Origin: an uncultured Lachnospiraceae bacterium
GTDB lineage: Bacteria; Bacillota; Clostridia; Lachnospirales; Lachnospiraceae
DNA: 48,177 nt
Assembly: GCA_910584785.1 (NCBI GenBank)
Contig: CAJUDX010000020.1
Span: 1 to 48,177, forward strand
Reading direction: 5' to 3'
Translations under genes and position numbers: made by a program
The notes under the pieces: generated by a model
What the model was told of the DNA's origin: nothing
The model's database searches: none
What the model saw: only the letters and a program-made list of their open reading frames with translations
Shown here: positions 31,920 through 39,967 of the stretch, in pieces
Numbering within the stretch: the first letter of the stretch is position 1
Layout: each line of letters opens with the position of its first letter

Positions 31920-32507
31920 TTACATAAGAATTGTTCTCAGCCTTCGTGCCAAAAAGGCAGCCAGGATGCACAGACAAATATCTCCCGGTACAGCCAAGAT
32001 AAAGCAGTATAAAAACAGCGGCCATAGGCCAATCGGCGTATGGATAACAAAATTGGAGATTACATAATAGTAAATCATTCCTATAGCATAGACAATAAAT
32101 AGTCCGGTAAAATTGGCTATAAAATAGCGGGTAAGTGTTGTTTTCTGGTGCTTTTCCACCATTTTTCCGGTTACATAGGAGCCAAGGCAGAACCCGATAA
32201 GGTAGCCAAAGCTGGGTTTTACGATGTACCACAGCCCGCCGCCCTCTGCAAATATCGGCAGCCCCGCCAGACCAAGAAGGATGTATACTGCCACGCAAAG
32301 TGCCCCCAGCCTTCCTCCTAAAAGCAGGCCTGCCAGCATAGTGAATAAAAATTGCAGGGTAAAGGGAACGACGGGAATGGGAATTTTAATAAATGCGCCT
32401 GCGGCGATTAGGGTAGTAAAAATACCGCAATAGACCATTTCCTGTACCTTCATTCCTGCTGTTCTTTGACCTGCCAGTGAAGTCTCTGAACGAAAGTGAT
32501 TTGCCAT
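31920..32507 (-). CDS. bioY: Biotin transporter S component
   Basis: The protein is 195 residues, with GAGG 7 bases before the ATG. BioY is the substrate-binding membrane subunit of an ECF-type biotin importer. About six hydrophobic segments are seen, with the family stretches IPIPVVPFTLQFLFTMLAGLLLGGRLGAL, AVYILLGLAGLPIFAEGGG and SFGYLIGFCLGSYVTGK in which the glycine- and proline-rich loops bind biotin. As the first gene of the operon under a BirA operator, it pairs uptake with synthesis. The ECF module is not in this window. bioF and bioW/bioH are also missing here, so the operon covers only the last three synthetic steps. Confidence 0.95.
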   Translation of the reverse strand: MANHFRSETSLAGQRTAGMKVQEMVYCGIFTTLIAAGAFIKIPIPVVPFTLQFLFTMLAGLLLGGRLGALCVAVYILLGLAGLPIFAEGGGLWYIVKPSFGYLIGFCLGSYVTGKMVEKHQKTTLTRYFIANFTGLFIVYAIGMIYYYVISNFVIHTPIGLWPLFLYCFILAVPGDICLCILAAFLARRLRTILM

Positions 32508-32588
32508 AGTTTATCCTCTCTTTTCTTTTTTCTGCTCCAGATGGAATATTTGGAAGGAGCGGTGATGGTTTGCAACGACGTTATGGTA

Positions 32589-32617
32589 ATAGTAATACGG
32601 GAGAGGAAAAATGTCAA
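32589..32617 (-). promoter_or_regulatory. Promoter of the biotin operon
   Basis: On the minus strand, TTGACA (32612-32617) and TACTAT (32589-32594) are separated by 17 bases. The leader to bioY is about 75 bases. Confidence 0.8.
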
Positions 32618-32642
32618 CTATTTATTTAAATAAGTTAACAAT
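32611..32642 (-). promoter_or_regulatory. BirA (biotin repressor) operator
   Basis: On the minus strand, TTGTTAAC, a 15-base AT-rich spacer, then GTTGACA: the half-sites and spacing match BirA boxes of Firmicutes. The second half-site contains the -35 of the bio promoter, so holo-BirA binding would block polymerase. Confidence 0.85.
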
Positions 32643-32699
32643 TAAGCCAAGCCATCCTGTCAGAGCAGGAAAAACGGTTGGGAAAGTACGGAAATAAGA

Positions 32700-32729
32700 T
32701 TGCATTGTATTGTACGTGTATGGTATAAT
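32700..32729 (+). promoter_or_regulatory. Promoter of the secreted repeat protein
   Basis: TTGCAT (32700-32705) and TATAAT (32724-32729) are separated by 18 bases, with TGG before the -10 (extended -10). Confidence 0.65.
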
Positions 32730-32817
32730 TTTCTATAAGAAATGGTGATTTAATGATAAATAAATAACATCATAAGGCATTATCCATGCGCATGAAAGGA
32801 TGAGGAGGATTTGAAAA

Positions 32818-33585
32818 ATGAAAAGGTTTTGGAAAGGTTCGGCGGCTCTTTTTGCCGCATTAACAGTTTCACTTACAGGAGCGATCACAGCCTGGGCAGG
32901 GACATGGAAGTTTATCGGACCAGAGAACTGGAAATGGGAGTATCATGAAGAGAATGAAACACATCCGGCATCGACCTGGAAGATGATTGACGGCTACTGG
33001 TATCATTTTGACTCAAATGGTTATCTGGATGTCGGCTGCCGCCGCTTTGAGGAGGACGGGCCGTATTACTATATGATTGACAGTGATGGCGAGGACGTAG
33101 GGCGGATGGCAACATCCGGCGAATGGGAGTATGGCTATATCCAGGCGGACGGAACATTTTACTGCTATCACCCGGAATATGCCGATCCCTATCTGTCAGC
33201 CGGGCCAATTATGATGTATGATTCGAATATCCCGGATGAGACGATCGCCTACGATAAGGCAGTCGGGCCAAGCACAGCAGACTGGTATAACCAGGTATTC
33301 TTACAGCTTTCTGCCCTGATGCGTCCCACGCTGGTTCAGTATGAACATGGTCAGACCTATGTGTTTCCGTATGATGAATGGCGCACCTGCCAGTGTCAGC
33401 TTCCGTTGAACTGGCGGGAGATTTGTCCGTCGCCGTTTATGGATACCTTGATTCTTTCGGCACTAAATTCACCCATTCAGTTTTATGGCTGGATTAAGGG
33501 GGAAAGTAACTGGACAATTGATGAAAACGGGGTTCTGACAGTGAATGCAAGGATAAGGGAAATCGATAATGATGAAGCGTTTTAA
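32818..33585 (+). CDS. Secreted protein with cell-wall-binding-like aromatic repeats, function unknown
   Basis: The protein is 255 residues; GAGGAGG lies 9 bases before the ATG. A clear signal peptide is present (KRFWKGSAALFAALTVSLTG, cleavage probably after AWA near residue 27). Residues about 28-125 are rich in Trp, Tyr and Gly, with repeats such as STWKMIDGYWYHFDSNGYLD and YYYMIDSDGED resembling choline-binding/cell-wall-binding repeats (GWYYFDxxGYM pattern). The C-terminal half has no recognisable domain; RTCQCQ is one cysteine-containing stretch. It is probably bound noncovalently to the wall or teichoic acid. A cytidylate-kinase-like gene follows by 64 bases. Confidence 0.75.
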   Translation: MKRFWKGSAALFAALTVSLTGAITAWAGTWKFIGPENWKWEYHEENETHPASTWKMIDGYWYHFDSNGYLDVGCRRFEEDGPYYYMIDSDGEDVGRMATSGEWEYGYIQADGTFYCYHPEYADPYLSAGPIMMYDSNIPDETIAYDKAVGPSTADWYNQVFLQLSALMRPTLVQYEHGQTYVFPYDEWRTCQCQLPLNWREICPSPFMDTLILSALNSPIQFYGWIKGESNWTIDENGVLTVNARIREIDNDEAF

Positions 33586-33649
33586 TGTAAATAAAGAGAA
33601 AGGGTAGTTGTTGCGGGAAGATTCCGCAGAAGAAGGGGAGGTGCAGGTG

Positions 33650-34282
33650 ATGAAAGAAAAACGGTTAATTATTACCATTGGCAGACAGTACGGCAGCGGC
33701 GGGAGTGAGGTTGGGACGAGATTGGCAAAGGAACTTGGTTTTGACTTTTACGATAAAAATATCCTTCGCATGAATGCAAATGAAAGCGGCATTAAAGAAA
33801 GCTACTTTCATCTGGCTGATGAAAAGGCGGGAAATAAGCTGCTCTACCGGATCATTGCCAGCCTGACGCCGGAGCAAAAGCTGCCATCCTTTGGTTCAGA
33901 CCTTATTTCTGCGGATAATTTGTTCCGCTTCCAGTCCGAGGTCATTAAAAAACTGGCGGCAGAAGAAAATTGTGTAATTTTAGGCCGTTGTGCAGATTAT
34001 ATTTTGGAGGGCGCGGAGGGCCTTGTGCGGATTTTTTTATATGCCGATATGGACGCAAGAATCCGCCGGATTACGGAAAAAGGTTATTACGAGCCAAAGG
34101 ATGTAAAGAAAAATATTAAACGGGTAGATCGGGAGCGCAGGGAGTATCATTTGTATTATACTGGCAGGGATTGGGAAAGCCCGGAAAACTATGATTTAAT
34201 GCTGAATACCGGAAGCCTTGGCATCGATAACTGTATTCTGGTGATTAAAAATTACCTGGCGGCGAAAGGCTATCCGGGATAG
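33650..34282 (+). CDS. Cytidylate kinase-like family protein
   Basis: The protein is 210 residues from the ATG at 33650, 8 bases after GGAGG; an upstream TTG-initiated reading is unlikely. The P-loop region reads ITIGRQYGSGGSEVG, the hallmark of the cytidylate-kinase-like family: GSGG replaces the classical GxxxxGKS/T. Other motifs are FYDKNIL, ILGRCADYIL, VRIFLYADMDARIRRI and YYTGRDW. It is distinct from essential CMP kinase (Cmk). Members are annotated as nucleoside monophosphate kinase-like; the substrate is unknown. The neighbours give no firm hint. Confidence 0.85.
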   Translation: MKEKRLIITIGRQYGSGGSEVGTRLAKELGFDFYDKNILRMNANESGIKESYFHLADEKAGNKLLYRIIASLTPEQKLPSFGSDLISADNLFRFQSEVIKKLAAEENCVILGRCADYILEGAEGLVRIFLYADMDARIRRITEKGYYEPKDVKKNIKRVDRERREYHLYYTGRDWESPENYDLMLNTGSLGIDNCILVIKNYLAAKGYPG

Positions 34283-34296
34283 GGAGAAATCGTTTT

Positions 34297-35172
34297 TCAT
34301 GATGATGTATCACTGGATTTTGGCTGTATCTGCTGGTTTTTTCCTGTTTTCACCCGCTCATAGAGATAATTAATCTCTGCACCCAGAAACAGGATACAGA
34401 TACAGAAATAAATCCAGAGCATCAAAAGTACGATAGCGGTAAGGCTTCCGTACATATAGGAAAAACGGCTGAAGTGATTAAAATAAATCGAAAAAGCAAA
34501 GGAAAATACAATCCAGCACAGGGTAGAAAATATGGCACCCGGAAGCTGGAAGCGGGCTTTTTGCTTTCGGGCAGGAATTAAGGTATAAAATCCTATAAAA
34601 ATCAGCGTCAGAATGGCAAGGGCGAGCAGGGTACGGAAGCTGATCAGGTAGGTAATGATGGTTCCTAAAATAGGAATTCTTCGGACAATAAAATTCTGAA
34701 GGGCAGAACCAAATACCAGCAAAATTAAAGACATCACGCAGGCCACCATAAAGATAAAGGTGTACACCGTGCAGATCAGCCGGGAGAGCAGGTAGCCCCG
34801 CTTTTCCTGGCAGTTATAAATCCGGTTTAAGCCTCTGCACATGCTTAACATGCCCTTGGAAGCTGACCACAGGGCGGCAAGGGCGGTGATGGAAAGGATT
34901 TTCCCCGGCGATTTCGTAAACAAATCGTCCACCACCCGGACCACTGCCGCCTTAAGCATTTGCGGCATTAAAGAAACCAAAAGCGATAATAAATCTGCTT
35001 TGGAAACCGAGGGAATCATCTGAATCGCTGTAAGCAGCACCATAATAAACGGAAATGCTGACAGCACGATAAAAAATGAGGTCTGTGCGGCATAAACCGA
35101 AACTTCATCCTCCGCATACTTTTTCTTAATTTGAAACGCATAAAGCAAAGCCTGAATCATCAATCGTTCCAT
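34297..35172 (-). CDS. YihY/virulence factor BrkB family membrane protein
   Basis: The protein is 291 residues; AGGAAAGGG lies directly before the ATG at 35172. Six hydrophobic segments are seen. Family motifs include VSVYAAQTSFFIVLSAFPFI at the first segment, ITALAALWSASKGMLSMCRGLNRIYN, and the C-terminal YGSLTAIVLLMLWIYFCICI with LGAEINY. Despite older annotations the family is not RNase BN; its function is unsettled, with a suggested role as transporter. It is leftward, with the DUF362 gene 20 bases upstream, so the two may be co-transcribed. Confidence 0.9.
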   Translation of the reverse strand: MERLMIQALLYAFQIKKKYAEDEVSVYAAQTSFFIVLSAFPFIMVLLTAIQMIPSVSKADLLSLLVSLMPQMLKAAVVRVVDDLFTKSPGKILSITALAALWSASKGMLSMCRGLNRIYNCQEKRGYLLSRLICTVYTFIFMVACVMSLILLVFGSALQNFIVRRIPILGTIITYLISFRTLLALAILTLIFIGFYTLIPARKQKARFQLPGAIFSTLCWIVFSFAFSIYFNHFSRFSYMYGSLTAIVLLMLWIYFCICILFLGAEINYLYERVKTGKNQQIQPKSSDTSS

Positions 35173-35192
35173 CCCTTTCCTGGGGTGCTGTT

Positions 35193-36287
35193 TTATTTCC
35201 AGTTCTCTTCCAGAAATTTCACCATATCAATGGCTTTTGGCGGGCAGCCCTTCAGTGATTGAGAAAACCCACAGGTACATTGTCCCACGCCGATTTCCCC
35301 GGTCTCGCCTTTATACCCCTGACCGATACACACCGGGGGCAATCCCCTGCGCAGGCGTCCCTGGTCGTTTAGACGGTCAAGCGCATAAATCAGCGACCCA
35401 TAACAGGCGCTGCAGGCGTCTCTGGCATCTGTAAACTTTGCCAGATTCTGCACCCGTCTGGTCATCTTAAATTTCGCTTTGCCCGCCTGATCCTCATTTA
35501 AGTATATGAAGTTCGCGTTTGCCGTATCCGTACTTCCAACCCCTAATTTTTCTGCCATTGGAATATAAGGAATATCCTGAATCGAATATCCCATACAATC
35601 ACACACATAGCTGTCACAGAGCACCGGATCTTTAAATCCCAGCACCCGGTTCATCGTCACAGGGTTCCCGCCTTCCTCAAAATCCAAATCCCCGCAGATA
35701 TTGTCCACCAGGATAAAATCATTTGGCGCAATTACATTCAAATGCGCGATCGGTTTGTGCAGACCCATCGTGTGAAACTTTCGTTTCTCTGCATTGGGGA
35801 TAATTCCCTTATTGTTTTTCAGTGCACAGGTTACTACTGTCTGGCAATGCCCTTTAAGCACCGGCATATTTATCATGTAATCCACAGCAGCAGCCCTGTC
35901 GCACATTCGAATTTTCATCCCTTTAGCATCATATTCCTTATAGGTATCCTTCTGCAGATCAATCAAAGGCACATCGTACTTTCTGGAAATCTCCCGATAC
36001 CCTGCTGCAGAAAAAGCCGACTCCGTATGATCTCCGACCCAGGAACCCTCCATAATCGAAATATGTTTAAATCCATTTCCATGCAAATACTCAATCACGC
36101 CTGCCAATAATTCGCTGTGTGTTGTTGCTCCTCCCGACGGGTGCGCTGCCAGTACTAAATTAGGCTTTAACGCCACAGACTTTTTTCTGTCCCCGATATC
36201 CTCTGCCACGTTAGCCTTTTCTAAGACCTGAATCGCCATCTCCTTATAGTTTGTGCCATGGATAATGATAACATCATTTTTATTCAT
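35193..36287 (-). CDS. DUF362 domain protein with C-terminal cysteine cluster
   Basis: The protein is 364 residues; GGAGG lies 7 bases before the ATG. The DUF362 core is seen in ALKPNLVLAAHPSGGATTHSEL, IMEGSWVGD, MINMPVLKGHCQTVVTCALKNNKG and LVDNICGDLDFEEGGNP. Residues after about 285 hold clustered cysteines: ACSACYG, PPVCIG, GQCTCGFSQSLKGCPP. These suggest a metal or Fe-S site, but they are not the two regular CxxCxxCxxxCP ferredoxin motifs that often follow DUF362. No biochemical role is established for the family. It is transcribed divergently from the ABC exporter. Confidence 0.85.
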   Translation of the reverse strand: MNKNDVIIIHGTNYKEMAIQVLEKANVAEDIGDRKKSVALKPNLVLAAHPSGGATTHSELLAGVIEYLHGNGFKHISIMEGSWVGDHTESAFSAAGYREISRKYDVPLIDLQKDTYKEYDAKGMKIRMCDRAAAVDYMINMPVLKGHCQTVVTCALKNNKGIIPNAEKRKFHTMGLHKPIAHLNVIAPNDFILVDNICGDLDFEEGGNPVTMNRVLGFKDPVLCDSYVCDCMGYSIQDIPYIPMAEKLGVGSTDTANANFIYLNEDQAGKAKFKMTRRVQNLAKFTDARDACSACYGSLIYALDRLNDQGRLRRGLPPVCIGQGYKGETGEIGVGQCTCGFSQSLKGCPPKAIDMVKFLEENWK

Positions 36288-36328
36288 TCTTCTTCCTCCA
36301 TTCTCATAACCCTTATTTACTTAAAGTC

Positions 36329-36388
36329 AGTATAACATCCTTTTTTTTCAAGAGCAACCTTGCTTCACAAAAAAACTAATGCTATACT
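36329..36388. promoter_or_regulatory. Back-to-back divergent promoters sharing a palindrome
   Basis: Plus strand: TTGCTT (36360-36365), 17 bases, TATACT (36383-36388), for the ABC exporter. Minus strand: TTGCTC (36352-36357), 17 bases, TATACT (36329-36334), for DUF362. The two -35 boxes are 2 bases apart and form AGCAA-CC-TTGCT (36353-36364), a likely shared control point. Confidence 0.7.
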
Positions 36389-36459
36389 ATTACGGTAATA
36401 CTCTAAACGCTGTTCAAGCGAATCCCCCCAAATAAAAAAGGAAGGAACTGCAAAGGAAA

Positions 36460-38208
36460 ATGAAACGACTGTTACACTATTTATCTGGCTATAAGCTGGA
36501 AAGCATCCTTGGCCCGCTGTTCAAAATGCTGGAAGCCAGTTTTGAACTCTTTGTTCCCTTAGTGGTAGCCAGTATGATTGACGTGGGCATTAAACAAAAC
36601 AATACGCCCTACATCCTGCGAATGGGCGGCCTGTTAATTTTACTTGGCATTATCGGACTGACCTGTTCGCTGACTGCCCAGTATTTTGCGGCAAAAGCAT
36701 CAGTATTAACGGCAACCTCTCTGCGGAACGATTTATTTTCGCACATTTCCCATCTGTCTTACACCGAAATTGACACGGTGGGAACTTCTACCCTAATTAC
36801 CCGGATGACCAGCGATATTAATCAGGTACAGACCGGTATTAACATGGTACTCCGCCTGTTTTTGCGTTCGCCGTTCGTGGTATTTGGTGCAATGATTATG
36901 GCCTTTACGGTCAATGTTAAAGCAGCCATGGCCTTTGTTGTGGTTATCCCCCTGCTTTCTGTCGTTGTTTTTGGCATCCTGCTTATCAGTATGCCTTTAT
37001 ATAAAAAAGTTCAGAAACAGTTGGATCAGGTAATGCTGACGACCAGGGAAAACCTGATGGGCGTGCGGGTTATCCGCGCCTTTAACCGCCAAAAAAGCGA
37101 AACAGCCCGTTTTGAAGAGGAGAACGGACTGCTGGTGCGCTTTCAGGTGTTTGTGGGGAAAATTTCCGCGCTCTTAAACCCTGTGACGTATATTATGATT
37201 AATTTTGCGATTATTGCTGTGGTTTGGATTGGCGCCTTTCAGGTGGATGCAGGCATTATTACCCAGGGCAAGGTGGTTGCGCTGGTGAATTATATGTCAC
37301 AAATCCTGGTAGAGCTGATTAAGCTGGCAAATTTAATTATTATTATCTCAAAATCCGTCGCCTGTATGAACCGTGTGGATACGATTTTCCAGATGGAGCC
37401 AAGCATAAAAGAGAAGGAAAATGCAGGTGCAGATTCCAGTCAGGACGCCTCTGCTGCAAAGGTGGTGTTTGACCATGTATCCTTTCTCTATGCCGGTGCA
37501 AAGGAGGAATCGTTATCTTCCATTGATTTTTCCGTAAAGAAAGGGGAAACGATAGGGATTATCGGCGGAACCGGTTCGGGTAAATCAACCGTGGTTAATT
37601 TAATTCCCCGCTTTTACGACGTGGCTGCGGGCAGGGTTATGCTGGATGGTATGGATGTGCGGGATTATCCGTTAGACGCGCTCAGGGAGAAAATCGGCAT
37701 AGTGCCGCAAAAGTCAGTATTATTTAAGGGAAGCCTGCGGGAAAATATGCAGTGGGGAAAGAAAGATGCTTCCGACGAGGAAATCTACCATGCACTGGAT
37801 ATCGCTCAGGCCAGAGAGTTTGTGGATGGCAAGGGAAAGGGACTGGATTTGTATATTGAACAGGGAGGGCGAAATTTGTCCGGGGGACAGAAACAGCGTC
37901 TGACCATTGCCCGCGCCCTGGTGAGAAAGCCGGAAATTCTGATTCTGGACGATAGTGCATCTGCCCTGGATTTTGCCACCGATGCCCGCCTGCGCAGGGC
38001 GATTAAGGAGAATACCGAAGGAATGACGGTATTTCTGGTATCCCAGAGAGCGGCAACTATTCGGGGAGCAGACCAGATTTTCGTATTGGACGACGGAAAG
38101 ATAGCAGGTAAAGGAACACATAAAGAGCTGTTAAATCACTGTGATTTATATCGGGAAATTTGTCTCTCTCAGCTTTCTAAGGAGGAGGTAGAACAGGATG
38201 GCAGGTAA
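36460..38208 (+). CDS. Heterodimeric ABC exporter, subunit with degenerate ATP site
   Basis: The protein is 582 residues; AAAGGAAA precedes the ATG. A six-helix exporter domain (about 1-310) is followed by an ATPase domain. Walker A is GGTGSGKST and the signature is LSGGQKQR, but Walker B reads ILILDDSAS, with Asp where the catalytic Glu belongs, and the switch His is Gln (LVSQRA). These are the marks of the inactive-site subunit in heterodimeric exporters such as BmrCD, LmrCD or TM287/288. Its stop overlaps the start of the partner by 11 bases. Such pumps export drugs or lipids; the substrate is not readable. Confidence 0.93.
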   Translation: MKRLLHYLSGYKLESILGPLFKMLEASFELFVPLVVASMIDVGIKQNNTPYILRMGGLLILLGIIGLTCSLTAQYFAAKASVLTATSLRNDLFSHISHLSYTEIDTVGTSTLITRMTSDINQVQTGINMVLRLFLRSPFVVFGAMIMAFTVNVKAAMAFVVVIPLLSVVVFGILLISMPLYKKVQKQLDQVMLTTRENLMGVRVIRAFNRQKSETARFEEENGLLVRFQVFVGKISALLNPVTYIMINFAIIAVVWIGAFQVDAGIITQGKVVALVNYMSQILVELIKLANLIIIISKSVACMNRVDTIFQMEPSIKEKENAGADSSQDASAAKVVFDHVSFLYAGAKEESLSSIDFSVKKGETIGIIGGTGSGKSTVVNLIPRFYDVAAGRVMLDGMDVRDYPLDALREKIGIVPQKSVLFKGSLRENMQWGKKDASDEEIYHALDIAQAREFVDGKGKGLDLYIEQGGRNLSGGQKQRLTIARALVRKPEILILDDSASALDFATDARLRRAIKENTEGMTVFLVSQRAATIRGADQIFVLDDGKIAGKGTHKELLNHCDLYREICLSQLSKEEVEQDGR

Positions 38209-39967
38209 GAAAAAACTGGACAAAGCCAGCTCAAAGGCGACGTTAAAGCGGATTTTAACCTATATTCAAAGGTACCGGTTAAGTGTGGCAGCCTCGATCC
38301 TTTTAGCGACGCTTACCGTCGTGCTGACGCTGTACGTACCAGTATTAATCGGGCGGGCAGTAGACTTGATTTTAGAGCCGGGGCGGGTGGATTACGCCGG
38401 GCTTTTGGAAATACTGAAAAAAATCGGGATAATTGTTTTAGTGACAGCCATTGCCCAATGGCTGATGAATCACATCAATAATGTGATTACGTATAAAGTG
38501 GTCAAGGATATCCGAACCAGGGCATTTAACCACCTTGAGGTTCTCCCGCTAAGCTATCTTGACCGCCATCCGGCAGGCGATTTAGTCAGCCGGATCATTG
38601 CCGATATTGACCAGTTTTCAGAGGGTCTTTTAATGGGTTTTACTCAGCTGTTTACGGGGGTAATGACGATTATTGGAACACTTCTTTTTATGCTTTCCAT
38701 TAACTTTTGGATTACCCTGGTCGTTGTGGTGATTACGCCGGTATCCTTTCTGGTTGCCAGCTTTATTGCCAGCAAAACCTTTGCCATGTTCCAGAAGCAG
38801 TCCCAGGCCAGAGGGGAACTTACGTCCTTAATTGATGAAAACCTTGGCAATCTTAAGGTTGTCCAGGCCTTTAGCCAGCAAAAAGAAGCCCAGGCAAAGT
38901 TTGAGGAGATCAACGGGCGTCTTGCCGGATACAGCCTGCGTGCCACCTTTTTCTCTTCCATTACCAACCCGGCGACCCGCTTTGTCAATGGATTGGTTTA
39001 TGCCGGGGTGGGGACAGCCGGCGCTTACGGAGTTATCCGGGGCTTTTTATCTGTAGGCCAGCTTACCAGCTTTTTAAACTATGCCAATCAATATACCAAG
39101 CCATTTAACGAAATTTCCGGCGTGGTAACGGAGCTGCAGAACGCCCTGGCTTCTGCTGCACGGGTATTTGAATTGATCGATCAGCCGCCGATTGTCAAAG
39201 AAGATGATGATGCGGTGAAATTAAATGCAGTACAGGGAAAGGTGGGCCTGGAGCATGTACATTTTTCCTATGTGCCGGAAGTAAAACTGATTGAGGATTT
39301 CAGCTTAAAGGTAAAGCCCGGACAGAGGGTGGCGCTGGTCGGACCCACCGGCTGCGGGAAAACTACGGTAATTAATCTTTTGATGCGCTTTTATGACGTC
39401 AATCGCGGGGGTATCTTTGTCGATGGCAATGATATTCGCAAAGTAACCCGGCAAAGCCTGCGCGAAAGCTATGGTATGGTACTGCAGGAAACCTGGCTGA
39501 AGTCGGGAACTATTCAGGAAAATATTGCCTATGGGCGTCCCGATGCTTCACTGGAGGAAGTAATTGCCGCAGCAAAAGAAGCCCATGCGCACAGCTTTAT
39601 AAAGCGTATGCCGCAGGGCTATGCATCGGTTATTTCTGAGGACGGCGGGAACCTGTCCCAGGGGCAGAAGCAGTTATTGTGCATTGCCCGTGTGATGCTT
39701 TGTCTGCCGCCCATGCTGATATTAGATGAGGCGACCTCCTCCATCGATACCCGGACGGAGATTCGGATTCAAAAAGCGTTTTCCAAGATGATGGAGGGCC
39801 GCACCAGCTTTATTGTCGCTCACCGCTTGTCCACCATCCGGGAAGCCGATGTAATTCTTGTGATGAAGGATGGTCATATTATTGAACAGGGAACCCACCA
39901 GGGCCTGCTGGAAAAAGGCGGTTTTTACGCAGAACTTTACAATAGCCAATTTGCCATCAGCGGTTAA
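38198..39967 (+). CDS. Heterodimeric ABC exporter, catalytically competent subunit
   Basis: The protein is 589 residues; AAGGAGGT within the end of the first subunit precedes its ATG. The membrane domain spans about 20-320. The ATPase domain has Walker A GPTGCGKTT, Walker B MLILDEATSSID with the catalytic Glu, and switch His in IVAHRLSTIR. Its signature is altered to LSQGQKQ. In these dimers the partner's degenerate Walker B faces this subunit's altered signature, so the changes fall on the same ATP site, and the other site is canonical. The gene ends 11 bases inside the convergent MATE gene. Confidence 0.94.
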   Translation: MAGKKKLDKASSKATLKRILTYIQRYRLSVAASILLATLTVVLTLYVPVLIGRAVDLILEPGRVDYAGLLEILKKIGIIVLVTAIAQWLMNHINNVITYKVVKDIRTRAFNHLEVLPLSYLDRHPAGDLVSRIIADIDQFSEGLLMGFTQLFTGVMTIIGTLLFMLSINFWITLVVVVITPVSFLVASFIASKTFAMFQKQSQARGELTSLIDENLGNLKVVQAFSQQKEAQAKFEEINGRLAGYSLRATFFSSITNPATRFVNGLVYAGVGTAGAYGVIRGFLSVGQLTSFLNYANQYTKPFNEISGVVTELQNALASAARVFELIDQPPIVKEDDDAVKLNAVQGKVGLEHVHFSYVPEVKLIEDFSLKVKPGQRVALVGPTGCGKTTVINLLMRFYDVNRGGIFVDGNDIRKVTRQSLRESYGMVLQETWLKSGTIQENIAYGRPDASLEEVIAAAKEAHAHSFIKRMPQGYASVISEDGGNLSQGQKQLLCIARVMLCLPPMLILDEATSSIDTRTEIRIQKAFSKMMEGRTSFIVAHRLSTIREADVILVMKDGHIIEQGTHQGLLEKGGFYAELYNSQFAISG

